From the NCBI GenBank assembly GCA_903858115.1, contig CAIOHR010000406.1:1-55982 (forward strand): 55,982 bases of DNA, given 5' to 3'. The notes under the pieces were generated by a model. The model saw nothing but the letters and a program-made list of their open reading frames with translations. It was not told the origin of the DNA and did no database searches. The position numbers were made by a program, and so were the translations under genes. Each line of letters starts with the position of its first letter. The stretch's first letter is position 1. Positions 26,388 to 35,638 of the stretch are shown here, one piece after another. Source of the DNA: an uncultured Pirellula sp. Its GTDB lineage: Bacteria; Planctomycetota; Planctomycetia; Pirellulales; Pirellulaceae.

Positions 26388-27794
26388 TTGTTTGAACACT
26401 CGACGATTGTACCAGTCTCGCAGCAGGCTCTCTTTGATTATCACGCCCGACCTGGCGCGATAGATAGACTTATACCACCCTGGGAATCCGTGAGGATGCT
26501 TCAGCGTGGGGGCTCCCTAGCGGTCGGCACACGGGTCTCGATTCAAAACAAAATCGGCCCGATACCAGTGCGTTGGAACGCAGAGCATACTGTTTATGAT
26601 CCTCCTTCTCGATTCCAGGACATACAGCTCTCGGGTCCATTCTCGAAATGGGTTCATGACCATCTGTTCGACGCGATAGACGAAACTCACTCGAGGCTCA
26701 CAGATCGAGTTGACTACCGTTCGAAGTTTCCAGCGCCATTGAATTGGCTAACAACTGGTTTCATCCGATCCAAAGTGGAATCCATGTTCCGCTATCGTCA
26801 TCAAACCACAGAACAAGATTTGAAACTCTTCAGCACACTTCAAGGGTTGCGTGGTGGGAGCAAAGAACGGCCAGCCATTGCAGTAACGGGCGCAACCGGA
26901 ATGATTGGTCGCAGGCTTTGCGCGTTGTCGAGCGTACTAGGATTCCGAGTTATCCGCATTCAACGCACCGCATCGAAAGCGACCAACGCTGCGAACGAGC
27001 TACCACTCGAGTCTATTGTGCTCGACGCGAAGCATGGATTCGACAACCCGCAAACTCTCGATGGAATCGATGCCGTTATCCATCTGGCTGGTTTCGGGAT
27101 CGCATCCCATCGCTGGTCAGCAAAGACAAAAGAGCTTATCCGTTCGAGTCGCGTAGAAGGCACCCGTCATTTAGTAGATCATCTGCTTCGCCTGGAGCAT
27201 CCCCCCAAAGCCCTGGTGGCTGCTTCAGGTGTCGGCTTCTATGGAGACTGCGATGACTTGTTTTGCAACGAAGATCGCAAAGCCGGCGCAGGCTTCTTGC
27301 CAGAACTAGCCCAACACTGGGAAACCGAATCGATGCGATATGCATCTGGGAGTCGGCGAGCTGTGGTCGGCAGGCTAGGAATGGTGCTGCATCCATTGGA
27401 GGGCGCACTATCCAAAATGCTACCGTTGTTCCGATTTGGATTGGGTGGCGCTGTTGGTTCAGGAAAGCAGTATTGGAGTTGGATTCATGTGGATGATGCC
27501 GCATCCGCGTTCTTGCATTTGGCAATGAATCCCTTGTCGACCGGCCCGTACAACTTGGTCGCCCCCGAGTCGTTAACCAATCGTGACTTTACCAAAACAT
27601 TGGGAAGCGTGTTGAACCGCCCGACGATCATTCCAGCGCCAAAAATCCCACTTCGGCTGTTGGTCGGCGAGATGGCGGACCCATTGCTCTTTGCAAGTAC
27701 GCGAGCTATGCCATTACGATTGCTCGATGAAGGATTTGCCTTTCGCGCCTCGACTCTGCGAGCGGCGCTGCATCAATTGTTGGGCTTGGCCTAG
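26388..27794 (+). CDS. SRPBCC domain fused to TIGR01777-family epimerase
   Basis: A 468-residue two-domain protein. Residues 1-145 are an SRPBCC (START-like) ligand-binding domain with IVPVSQQALFDYHARPGAIDRLIPPW and a late FRYRHQTTEQDL. Residues about 163-468 are a TIGR01777/YfcH-type SDR with VTGATGMIGRRL (about 165-176), AVIHLAGFGI and the family ending on a C-terminal DUF1731-like region. The fusion is known in other bacteria; the substrate is not known. The start appears to be TTG, one base after the sigma factor stop, with GGAAG upstream, so translation is probably coupled. The context suggests membership of the CarH-like/sigma operon. It ends one base from the convergent neighbour. Confidence 0.9.
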   Translation: MFEHSTIVPVSQQALFDYHARPGAIDRLIPPWESVRMLQRGGSLAVGTRVSIQNKIGPIPVRWNAEHTVYDPPSRFQDIQLSGPFSKWVHDHLFDAIDETHSRLTDRVDYRSKFPAPLNWLTTGFIRSKVESMFRYRHQTTEQDLKLFSTLQGLRGGSKERPAIAVTGATGMIGRRLCALSSVLGFRVIRIQRTASKATNAANELPLESIVLDAKHGFDNPQTLDGIDAVIHLAGFGIASHRWSAKTKELIRSSRVEGTRHLVDHLLRLEHPPKALVAASGVGFYGDCDDLFCNEDRKAGAGFLPELAQHWETESMRYASGSRRAVVGRLGMVLHPLEGALSKMLPLFRFGLGGAVGSGKQYWSWIHVDDAASAFLHLAMNPLSTGPYNLVAPESLTNRDFTKTLGSVLNRPTIIPAPKIPLRLLVGEMADPLLFASTRAMPLRLLDEGFAFRASTLRAALHQLLGLA

Positions 27795-27795
27795 T

Positions 27796-29139
27796 TCATT
27801 TCAGTTCGAAACTCATCGGCTTGCCAGCTCGCAACACATCAATGGGAATTTGCTTCACAGTTTGGCGTTGGTCGAGAAGGAACCGGATGATATCGACTTC
27901 GCGGGTGAAGTTTTTCTTGCCCAGCACGCTAACAACCACATCTTCTTTTTGAAGGCCAGCTAGCTTTGCGCGGTTGTGCGGAGCGTATTGGCCGACGTGC
28001 CCGATTCCTAATGCCATCGCACCGTCGGCGATGCCGAGCTTTTGCCGTTCACTCTTGTCGAGCTCCTTCAAGACCATGCCTCCCAAAACCAATCTTCGAA
28101 GCTCCCAACTCGAGGCGCGCCAAGAGATATCTCCCGAGGCTTTCCAGTCGTCTGACAAATTCAATGAAACCGTCGTCGATTTGCCATCGCGGAGGAACGT
28201 TACAGGAATTGCGATGGCGGTATTGGGCTTTAGATGCAGCACCCACTGCAGGTCCGCAAGGCTGATGATCGGTTGATCATCGAATCGAACGATCTTGTCG
28301 CCAGCCTTGAATCCAGCGCGATGCGCGATCGAATCCGCGACGACTTCCTTTACTGTAGCACACGTGTCCACGTCCAATATCAATCCGAGGATCTTTGGAT
28401 GCGGGTACGGGAACAACAAATCCATCGGGAGAGATTCTGTTTTGCTCTCGCTCAACGCGAAAGATTTTTGCGCTTCGCCAACCTGATGGCAATGAATGCA
28501 ATTCTTGATGGTGACGTTTGCTAGATCAAAGCTCGGCGGAAACCTTTCTAGCGTGGGATACTTCTCAGGTGAAGCGACCGGGATGTGCTTCAGATTGGTC
28601 GATTGCTTTTTTGCTAGTGAGTCGCGAACGGAGTCAAAATTGGAATGCCATTCGAGAACTTGTTTCATGGCCGCGCCGAGGCCAGCAATCGAAACGTCGT
28701 CTTCCCATTCGGTATGGTGAGATCTAGTTCCGAATCGCCCCAGTAATGTTCCGTCTGGATGAAAAAACATCACAGAAAACGATTGATCAAAATCGAACTG
28801 GTAGCGATTTAGATCGATGCCATTGGTGGAGATTTGTCGGACGCGAACGAATTTGCGCATCGATTCGACAACCGAATCGTTCTGCTCCAAAAGATCGTCA
28901 TCCAGCTTGACACATTCGACGCATGGAATGCATCGAAAGACAACCATCAACGGTTTGTTCGTTCGAAGAGCTTCTTCAAAACCGGCATCCAAATCGTTGT
29001 AGTGCCAAAGTCCAGATTTCGAGACTCGAAGCCGGTCGTTCCGAACCTTGTCTTCCCGGGACTGTCCAAGAGCATTCGCCCCCAGCGAAAACAGAGAGGC
29101 AACAACAAAGATCACCGCACAGACATTAGGATGACTCAT
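27796..29139 (-). CDS. Exported thioredoxin-like / CxxCH / PDZ protein
   Basis: A 447-residue exported protein, signal peptide about 1-25. Residues about 45-165 form a thioredoxin-like fold whose active-site region has three cysteines, C70-IP-C73-VE-C76. Around residue 220 is CIHCHQVG, a haem c type CxxCH motif. Two PDZ-like segments follow: about 255-335 (ILDVDTCATVKEVVADSIAHRAGFKAGDKIV) and about 380-447 (NRAKLAGLQKEDVVVSVLGKK). Such Trx-haem-PDZ proteins are found in Planctomycetes; a periplasmic redox relay or quality-control role is likely but unproven. AAGGAA lies shortly before ATG 29139. It is tail-to-tail with the epimerase gene. Confidence 0.85.
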   Translation of the reverse strand: MSHPNVCAVIFVVASLFSLGANALGQSREDKVRNDRLRVSKSGLWHYNDLDAGFEEALRTNKPLMVVFRCIPCVECVKLDDDLLEQNDSVVESMRKFVRVRQISTNGIDLNRYQFDFDQSFSVMFFHPDGTLLGRFGTRSHHTEWEDDVSIAGLGAAMKQVLEWHSNFDSVRDSLAKKQSTNLKHIPVASPEKYPTLERFPPSFDLANVTIKNCIHCHQVGEAQKSFALSESKTESLPMDLLFPYPHPKILGLILDVDTCATVKEVVADSIAHRAGFKAGDKIVRFDDQPIISLADLQWVLHLKPNTAIAIPVTFLRDGKSTTVSLNLSDDWKASGDISWRASSWELRRLVLGGMVLKELDKSERQKLGIADGAMALGIGHVGQYAPHNRAKLAGLQKEDVVVSVLGKKNFTREVDIIRFLLDQRQTVKQIPIDVLRAGKPMSFELK

Positions 29140-29468
29140 GCTGAGTTCCTTTGGAAAGCTTTTGGAAAAACGTCTCGACTAAGTATAGCAATAGCTGGGC
29201 TTTTGCTGTGTCGGTCCGAATCTATTCTGCGAATCGTCGTTGATAAAACGAGAAGTCTGCGGGTTTTAGGAAGTTTTGCGATACTCAACATCCCAGGGAT
29301 TTGCCAGAATACTTTAAATCGGTGGGTCGGGAGAATCGATACTACCGATACAGATTCACACGATTTGCTGGACGAGCGAATTGAAGAACTGCCCTGTCCT
29401 GAAGTGGGTATCCTTTCAATTGATGAGCATCCTCAGGAATGTTCACAACCTAATTGTTCACTTTCTAA
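29140..29468. other. Intergenic region upstream of korA
   Basis: A 329-base gap between two divergent genes, expected to hold both promoters. I see no clear promoter pair, hairpin or small gene. An open frame crosses from the neighbouring gene but has no coding character of its own. Confidence 0.4.
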
Positions 29469-31355
29469 ATGACTACAGAAGCGACTTTGACTAAGCCTGT
29501 TAAGCCTGTACAAGGGATCACCGTACGATTGGTGGGTGACTCAGGCGACGGTATGCAACTCTTGGGCACTCAATTAACGAACACATCTGCCTTGCTCGGG
29601 AATGACGTTGCGACGTTCCCGGACTTTCCGGCCGAGATTCGAGCCCCGCGCGGAACACGCGCGGGCGTGTCGGGATTCCAAGTGCAGTTCGCATCCCACG
29701 AAGTTCACACGCCCGGTGACACGTTGGATGCATTGGTGGCCATGAACCCTGCGGCTCTAGTAACCAACTTGGCGGACCTGCCCAAAGGTGGGCTGCTGAT
29801 CGTCAACGAAGATAGTTTCGAAGACAAAGATCTAAAGCTGGCCAAGCTCAAGACGAGTCCGCTCGAAGAGCCGGCCATGGAAAACTATCGGTTGATCAAA
29901 GTGCCGATGACTCGCCTCACAAAAGAAGCGGTTGCGGAGTTCGGGCTTACTGTCAAGGAGGCGGACCGTTGCAAAAACTTCTTTGCCATGGGACTGGTTT
30001 ACTGGTTGTACGGTCGCAACATGGATGCAACGTTGCGATTCATTCATGGCAAGTTCGGTGACGGTAAGTCTGTCATTGCTCAAGCGAACGAGAAAGCCCT
30101 GCGCTCTGGCTGGGCTTTTGGCGAGACCATCGAAGGGATCGGTCATTCGTATAGCATCGAACCTGCAAAGCTACCTCCTGGTACCTATCGAAACATTATG
30201 GGCAATCAAGCCATGGCTTGGGGCCTCATGACTGCCGCCCAACGTTCTGGCAAGGAGATGTTCTATGGAACGTATCCGATTACTCCCGCCAGCGACATTC
30301 TCCATGAGCTTGCGAAGTTCAAGAATTTCGGAGTTTGCACCTTCCAAGCCGAAGACGAAATCGCTGCGGTTTGCTCCGCGATTGGTGCAGCCTATGGAGG
30401 CAAAATGGCAGTCACGACATCGAGTGGTCCAGGCATCGCATTGAAAGCTGAAGCGATGGGTCTGGCATTGATGCTAGAACTTCCAATGCTAGTAATCGAT
30501 GTTCAACGCGGAGGACCGAGCACGGGGCTACCCACAAAGACAGAACAAGCGGACTTGCTGCAAGTCATGTTTGGACGGAACGGCGAAGCGCCATTGCCAG
30601 TCTTGGCCGCGCAGAGTCCCGGCGATTGTTTCGAAATCGTCCAGGAAGCATGGATGCTGGCCACGAAGTTGATGTTGCCGGTTATTGTGCTATCCGACGG
30701 ATACATTGCAAACGGTGCTGAGCCTTGGCCAATCCCCGACGTTTCGAAATTGGCTCCGATTCCCGTCAATCATCCCGAACACAACAATAATCCGGATGGG
30801 CCATTCAAGCCTTACATGCGCGATGAACTTCTCGCCCGTCCCTGGGCTATCCCTGGGACAGAGGGACTGATGCATCGAGTCGGCGGTTTGGAAAAAGAAG
30901 ATGGTACAGGCAACATCAGCTACGATCCTGACAATCACCAAAAGATGGTGAACATTCGTGCACAAAAGGTCGCAAATGCAGCCAAACTTTTGCCGCCACA
31001 ACAGGTCATAGGACCGCAAAGTGGCGATCTGTTGGTGATCTCGTGGGGTGGCACTTACGGTGCGTGCTTAACCGCAGTTCAACAAGCCCAAGCGGAAGGT
31101 CGCAGTGTCTCGCTGGCTCATATTCGGTATATGAATCCATTCCCTAGCAATCTGGGGGAGATCATCTCGCGATTCGAAAACGTTCTTATCCCTGAATTGA
31201 ACATGGGTCAATTGAGAATGTTGATTCGCAGTAGATATCTTGTTGATGCCGTTGGTTTCAACAAAGTCAAAGGCAAACCATTTACCGTTCGAGAGCTAGT
31301 GGAAAAGATCCACGAGCACAGCAAGAGTCCTTCGCGGTCTCCGGCCAGAGCCTAA
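29469..31355 (+). CDS. korA: 2-oxoacid:ferredoxin oxidoreductase, fused gamma-alpha subunit
   Basis: A 628-residue subunit of 2-oxoglutarate (2-oxoacid):acceptor oxidoreductase. Residues about 18-205 are the gamma domain, opening with VRLVGDSGDGMQLLG. About 215-628 are the alpha domain with YGTYPITPASDI (near 268), FQAEDEIAAV and the SSGPGIALKAEAMGLA stretch. The gamma-alpha fusion with a separate beta subunit is the KorAB-type arrangement used by many aerobes and thermophiles. The enzyme converts 2-oxoglutarate plus CoA to succinyl-CoA, reducing ferredoxin, in a variant TCA cycle. The beta subunit gene follows 90 bp downstream. The substrate could also be another 2-oxoacid. Confidence 0.93.
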   Translation: MTTEATLTKPVKPVQGITVRLVGDSGDGMQLLGTQLTNTSALLGNDVATFPDFPAEIRAPRGTRAGVSGFQVQFASHEVHTPGDTLDALVAMNPAALVTNLADLPKGGLLIVNEDSFEDKDLKLAKLKTSPLEEPAMENYRLIKVPMTRLTKEAVAEFGLTVKEADRCKNFFAMGLVYWLYGRNMDATLRFIHGKFGDGKSVIAQANEKALRSGWAFGETIEGIGHSYSIEPAKLPPGTYRNIMGNQAMAWGLMTAAQRSGKEMFYGTYPITPASDILHELAKFKNFGVCTFQAEDEIAAVCSAIGAAYGGKMAVTTSSGPGIALKAEAMGLALMLELPMLVIDVQRGGPSTGLPTKTEQADLLQVMFGRNGEAPLPVLAAQSPGDCFEIVQEAWMLATKLMLPVIVLSDGYIANGAEPWPIPDVSKLAPIPVNHPEHNNNPDGPFKPYMRDELLARPWAIPGTEGLMHRVGGLEKEDGTGNISYDPDNHQKMVNIRAQKVANAAKLLPPQQVIGPQSGDLLVISWGGTYGACLTAVQQAQAEGRSVSLAHIRYMNPFPSNLGEIISRFENVLIPELNMGQLRMLIRSRYLVDAVGFNKVKGKPFTVRELVEKIHEHSKSPSRSPARA

Positions 31356-31380
31356 GACATTACTTGTTCGCCAATCTAAA

Positions 31381-31403
31381 AGCGACCGAATGCTGCGATC
31401 GCT
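31381..31403 (+). repeat. Intercistronic hairpin in korAB
   Basis: AGCGACCG and CGATCGCT pair with one mismatch around a 7-base loop, between korA and korB. It may slow RNA decay or attenuate readthrough; there is no T run. Confidence 0.4.
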
Positions 31404-31445
31404 CCTTCCAAGCAACTTCTGATTCAACAACATAAACCAAAGACC

Positions 31446-32462
31446 ATGAGTATTGCACTTCCTGTATTGAAAGCAGACGACTTCACCAGCGACCAGGATG
31501 TTCGATGGTGCCCCGGATGCGGAGATTATTCGATCCTAGCGCAGATGAAAAAGGTGCTTCCAGAAATCGGCGTTCCGCCTGAGAAGACCGTTTTCATTTC
31601 AGGGATCGGATGCAGCAGTCGTTTCCCATACTATGTGAATACGTACGGGGTTCACTCCATCCACGGACGTGCTCCTGCGGTTGCCACAGGGCTAAAATTG
31701 ACCCGCCCTGATTTGAGCGTATGGGTCATCACGGGTGACGGCGATGCGTTAAGTATCGGTGGTAACCACTTCATTCACTTGCTTCGCCGCAATGTCGATT
31801 TGAACATCGTTTTGTTCAACAATCGAATCTATGGATTGACCAAGGGACAGTTTTCTCCGACGAGCGTCGAAGGACAAGTGACCAAGAGTACGCCGATGGG
31901 GGTTGTCGACCACCCTCTCAATCCTATCAGTGTAGCAGTCGGGGCTGAAGCGACCTTTATCGCGAGATCGGTCGATAGCAACGTCAAGCATTTGGCATAC
32001 ACGTTAAAGCGAGCTGCTGCCCACAAGGGCACGTCGTTCGTCGAAGTTTACCAGAACTGCAACGTATTCAATGATGGAGCTTTCTCGTACGCCCAAGATA
32101 AAGCGACTCGCGATGATTCCACCATCGAACTGGAGCATGGCAAGCCGATGATCTTCGGCAAAGATCGTGACAAAGGAATTCGCCTCAACGGATTCCACTT
32201 TGAAATCGTCAACCTTGCAGATGGCAAGGTCAAGGAAGATGATCTCTTGTTCCATGACGAAAAAGCGCCATCGACGTTGGTCTACATGTTGTCACGCATG
32301 AGACATCCGCACTTCCCGGAACCGATCGGCGTTTTCCGTGACGTGGTAAGCGAGACTTTTGAAGAAGCCGTCCGTGGCCAAATCGACGAAGCGATTGCAA
32401 AGAAGGGTCCAGGGAATCTTCAGAAACTCTTTATGAGTGGCGATACTTGGAAGGTTTCTTAG
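31446..32462 (+). CDS. korB: 2-oxoacid:ferredoxin oxidoreductase, beta subunit
   Basis: A 338-residue thiamine diphosphate-binding subunit. WCPGCGD (residues 21-27) supplies two cysteines of the Fe-S cluster; GIGCSS near residue 55 and a later YQNCNVFNDGAF supply the others. The ThDP/Mg site is GDGDALSIGGNH (about 97-108), followed by NNRIYGLTKGQ. The usual four cluster cysteines of the KorB subunit are all present. Together with KorA it forms the complete enzyme; electrons go to an external ferredoxin, not found here. It ends 19 bp from the convergent propeller gene. Confidence 0.95.
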   Translation: MSIALPVLKADDFTSDQDVRWCPGCGDYSILAQMKKVLPEIGVPPEKTVFISGIGCSSRFPYYVNTYGVHSIHGRAPAVATGLKLTRPDLSVWVITGDGDALSIGGNHFIHLLRRNVDLNIVLFNNRIYGLTKGQFSPTSVEGQVTKSTPMGVVDHPLNPISVAVGAEATFIARSVDSNVKHLAYTLKRAAAHKGTSFVEVYQNCNVFNDGAFSYAQDKATRDDSTIELEHGKPMIFGKDRDKGIRLNGFHFEIVNLADGKVKEDDLLFHDEKAPSTLVYMLSRMRHPHFPEPIGVFRDVVSETFEEAVRGQIDEAIAKKGPGNLQKLFMSGDTWKVS

Positions 32463-32481
32463 CTTCCATCCGTCGGCCTCA

Positions 32482-35400
32482 TCAATCGACGGTCAAGATT
32501 GTCCATTGATCGTCTTGGATGTTGTCCGAAATTGCAGGCACTATAGTTCGAGAGCCTGCGTTGGGTTGGCTGTGAATCGCGTTCACAGCCCAATGGACGA
32601 GTGGTGTGCGTTGCTCTTGGCTTAGCAATTCGTCGAGTGGAATAGCAATCTCTGCTTGCCAACCTCGATCATGCTCCGTGGTGGCAACGTACCATTGTGG
32701 ATCCCAGAGTAACATGTCGTTGCATTGATCGATGGTCTCTCCGCGACGGTTCCAACCAAATTCGAACCAACTGCAGTAGTCACGATCCAGATCGATACGG
32801 AAGCGGACGTGATCTTGTTCCGGCAATACGGCATCGCGGCGGCGATCGGCAACCGATTGCGAGGGTTGTACGGCAACGTTGGATTCGCATCGGCTAAACA
32901 AGTACAAGAACTCGTCATCGCGTACTAAGGAGATCACCGTTCGTTGCTGGCTCTGTCCCCACGGATCTTGCAGTGTCAACTCGATGGCATCATTCCAGGT
33001 CGATTCATTCTTGAGACCGTCGAGAAAGGGCCGAGTTTGTGTCTTTGGCCATGCCTTCGAAGATGAAGAAGAGGCCGTTCGACTCTGATGGCTGCGCAAC
33101 AAGAGTTGTTCTTCGTTAACCACTTGTTGCCAATGAAGCAGGCTGGCGGAAGTGCGTGGCCAAAATGCGCTGTAGTCACCTGTGTCGACGCTGAGTTCAT
33201 TCTTAGCCGATTGGTCGAGTCGATAGCGAGAGGCGATGATCCAGCCCCATTCCGGTTCGATTCTCTTGGAGGCCCAAGAGTCCGGGAATTTGCTCAACAA
33301 TCGACGAACCTCGGGAATACCGCTCGATACAGCGATAGGAATCCTTCGAGGAGCATGAGCGAATGCAGCTTGTTGGACCGAGGTTTGCTCGTTCTGCTTC
33401 GCAAAGGGTGATGAAACTGGGACCGTAGACGTGAACTGTCCTGAATCTTCGGAGGAGCGATTCTCTACTTGTTGCAACTGCTTCTGAACAAGTTGTTGCA
33501 CCTCAGCACTTCCTAAATGGACAAGCAACTCTCGGTAAGCAGCCTCCAGCACCGGGGATTCCGGTACCTCGGCAAGCAACAATTCCAACGCCGAGGACCA
33601 GTGGTTCCAATTGCCGAGACGTCGATTCTTTTCTGCAATCTCGAGTAGAACTGGACCGTGCGTCGCAGGCTCTGCTTTCTTCATGGATTGCTGGAGTCGC
33701 TCTTCCCAATGACGATCACGAATGAATGCGTTCCCTTTGGTGGCAGCAACAAAGTCCCTTGTGTTGAACCAAACTGCAGTAGCCAGGATCGTGGTGGGAC
33801 GCCCAACGCCGAGTGGCTTTTCGAAGCGTTGCGTTTGGGAACTCAAAGTGAGACCCTCCAACGGTTCCTTCAGTGTCGAGAATTTGGAACCGATGGTTCG
33901 ATATGTTATGGCTCGGGGAGCAAGGACCTTGGTTGCATAGTTCTTTTCTTGAACGATGTTGTCGACAACAACAAGAGATTCACCCAGAATCGAACCAGAT
34001 TTTTTCAACAACATCGACGAAGGGAATTGCAAGCTACCCGATTTTGCCCCCCGAAATAGAATTCGTTGAACGGTCCAGGGGGAATTTGGAATGCCGCTTT
34101 CTGAGGAGTAGAGTTGTAGGTCCTTGCGTGGCGACCACGCAGCAGCTAATTCGACGGCGTCTGCCAAATTCTTATGAAGTTGTGTGCCCGAGAGGGGGCA
34201 ATCGGTGATGACCAAGTCAGGGCATTGCAGCCGAATTTCCTGAACCAGTTTGCGGACGAGTGTCGATTCGGGGGCCGCATGCAGGGAACCGATGTTTCGA
34301 TAATGTTCGAAATCGGTACTTCGTGGCGAGTTAACATTCGCGCTAACGGGGAATGCGTTCCATGTCGTGCATGAGCTTAGCCCAAGCAGTTGCGAGGCGA
34401 ATCGATTCCGTTCGGTAGGGTCTGGAATGTGGCTGGATTTTTTCTCGATGCTCCGTTCGTGCACAACGATGGCTCCAACCGTCCGGCGCGATTCTTCGTG
34501 CAGGAAAGCCATTGCATCCCACGCAACATCATCAGGAGTCGAGGCGAAATTTAGCGTTCCTACACGCGATCCTGACTGATGCTGTGTCCACCAGGCTTGC
34601 CCGGAATTGCGAGAGATCGATACCGAGGCTAGCGGACCGCATCCAACCACAATCTGGTCATTGAGGGCATGCAACGATAGGAATGGAGCCGATCCTTTCG
34701 TCGACAAAGTCGACCAAGACACGCCACCATTCGAGGATTTCCAGACGACGGAACCAGGGTTCCCAGCAACCCAAATTGTGTCACCATGGGTGGACAGGGC
34801 GTGGAGAGTGATAAGTTCATGATCCCGTGGACTCCCGGGGAGGAATGTCTGTTGCCAATGTTGGCCGTCTTCCGAAACAAAAAGTTGTCCTTTTTCACCA
34901 CCCAACCACCAACGCTTGCCATCGTGTTCACAAAAAAGGAATGGCGAGTAGGGTGAGGTTGGAACGTCGGCGGGTTGGAATATTTGACGATCTGCGGTTG
35001 TATAGCAACGTCCCAGCCGATCGATTAGTAGCATCGACACGGTTGAGTTCGGGTGTTCGGTTTTGTTCATGGCCATCGATCGCAATGGACCACATGGAAT
35101 TGCTATCGCGGACCATGACTTTCCGTTATCAAAGGATTCGAATAGGGCTGACTGGTAGAGAACAGACCAATCCCCCCATGCGATGAGGTGTCTCTTGCTC
35201 AACGATCGTATGCCGAGAAGCCGTGGTAGTTGCGATTCAACATTCTGCCATGTGTTGCCGCCATCATTGGATGTGAGAATTGTCCCTCTGCTCCGGTGGG
35301 TAAAGGGCTCGATCGATCCACCAACAATGCAGCCATCGAATTCGTTTTCAAAATGAACATCATAAAGCGATGTATCGGAACGATGATGCTGGACCGTCCA

Positions 35401-35634
35401 ATTCTTGCCGCCATTGACCGACAGTAGTATTAGGCCACGATCGCCGACCGCGAGGGTCCTATCCAATGAAACAATCTGGCAGTCGTGAAGCGTACCATCT
35501 GCAACGGTTCGAACGGATTGCGAGGTTGCAACCTCACCGTTGGAGCGAACCTCTGCGAATAGAGCAGGATTCAATAACCAAACGACGAAACAAGTGAATC
35601 CAGTGACAAAGATGCTACGTCGAAGTGCAAACAT
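32482..35634 (-). CDS. Giant exported YCF48/BNR propeller protein with CBM9-like domain
   Basis: A 1050-residue exported protein. The signal peptide is in the first 28 residues. Residues about 40-370 are YCF48/BNR-type propeller blades with repeated SxDGGxTW-like motifs (SVNGGKNWTV, TSNDGGNTWQN, SFDNGKSWSA, SSNGGVSWST). The middle part (about 430-600) has some likeness to PIG-L/LmbE deacetylases (CPDLVITDCPLSG), but I cannot show the metal ligands. The C-terminal 180 residues resemble the CBM9/DOMON-type carbohydrate-binding fold (FLDGLKNESTWNDAIELTL, FRIDLDRDYCSWFEFG). The role is unknown, perhaps extracellular polymer handling. ATG 35634 lies four bases after the parvulin gene's stop, so the two are probably coupled. 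Confidence 0.8.
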   Translation of the reverse strand: MFALRRSIFVTGFTCFVVWLLNPALFAEVRSNGEVATSQSVRTVADGTLHDCQIVSLDRTLAVGDRGLILLSVNGGKNWTVQHHRSDTSLYDVHFENEFDGCIVGGSIEPFTHRSRGTILTSNDGGNTWQNVESQLPRLLGIRSLSKRHLIAWGDWSVLYQSALFESFDNGKSWSAIAIPCGPLRSMAMNKTEHPNSTVSMLLIDRLGRCYTTADRQIFQPADVPTSPYSPFLFCEHDGKRWWLGGEKGQLFVSEDGQHWQQTFLPGSPRDHELITLHALSTHGDTIWVAGNPGSVVWKSSNGGVSWSTLSTKGSAPFLSLHALNDQIVVGCGPLASVSISRNSGQAWWTQHQSGSRVGTLNFASTPDDVAWDAMAFLHEESRRTVGAIVVHERSIEKKSSHIPDPTERNRFASQLLGLSSCTTWNAFPVSANVNSPRSTDFEHYRNIGSLHAAPESTLVRKLVQEIRLQCPDLVITDCPLSGTQLHKNLADAVELAAAWSPRKDLQLYSSESGIPNSPWTVQRILFRGAKSGSLQFPSSMLLKKSGSILGESLVVVDNIVQEKNYATKVLAPRAITYRTIGSKFSTLKEPLEGLTLSSQTQRFEKPLGVGRPTTILATAVWFNTRDFVAATKGNAFIRDRHWEERLQQSMKKAEPATHGPVLLEIAEKNRRLGNWNHWSSALELLLAEVPESPVLEAAYRELLVHLGSAEVQQLVQKQLQQVENRSSEDSGQFTSTVPVSSPFAKQNEQTSVQQAAFAHAPRRIPIAVSSGIPEVRRLLSKFPDSWASKRIEPEWGWIIASRYRLDQSAKNELSVDTGDYSAFWPRTSASLLHWQQVVNEEQLLLRSHQSRTASSSSSKAWPKTQTRPFLDGLKNESTWNDAIELTLQDPWGQSQQRTVISLVRDDEFLYLFSRCESNVAVQPSQSVADRRRDAVLPEQDHVRFRIDLDRDYCSWFEFGWNRRGETIDQCNDMLLWDPQWYVATTEHDRGWQAEIAIPLDELLSQEQRTPLVHWAVNAIHSQPNAGSRTIVPAISDNIQDDQWTILTVD

Positions 35635-35638
35635 TTGA

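Noticed and set aside
28834..29472. 212-codon plus-strand frame before korA
   Set aside because: Its first half is antisense to the thioredoxin/PDZ gene and it shows no domain; it only extends by chance into the intergenic region.
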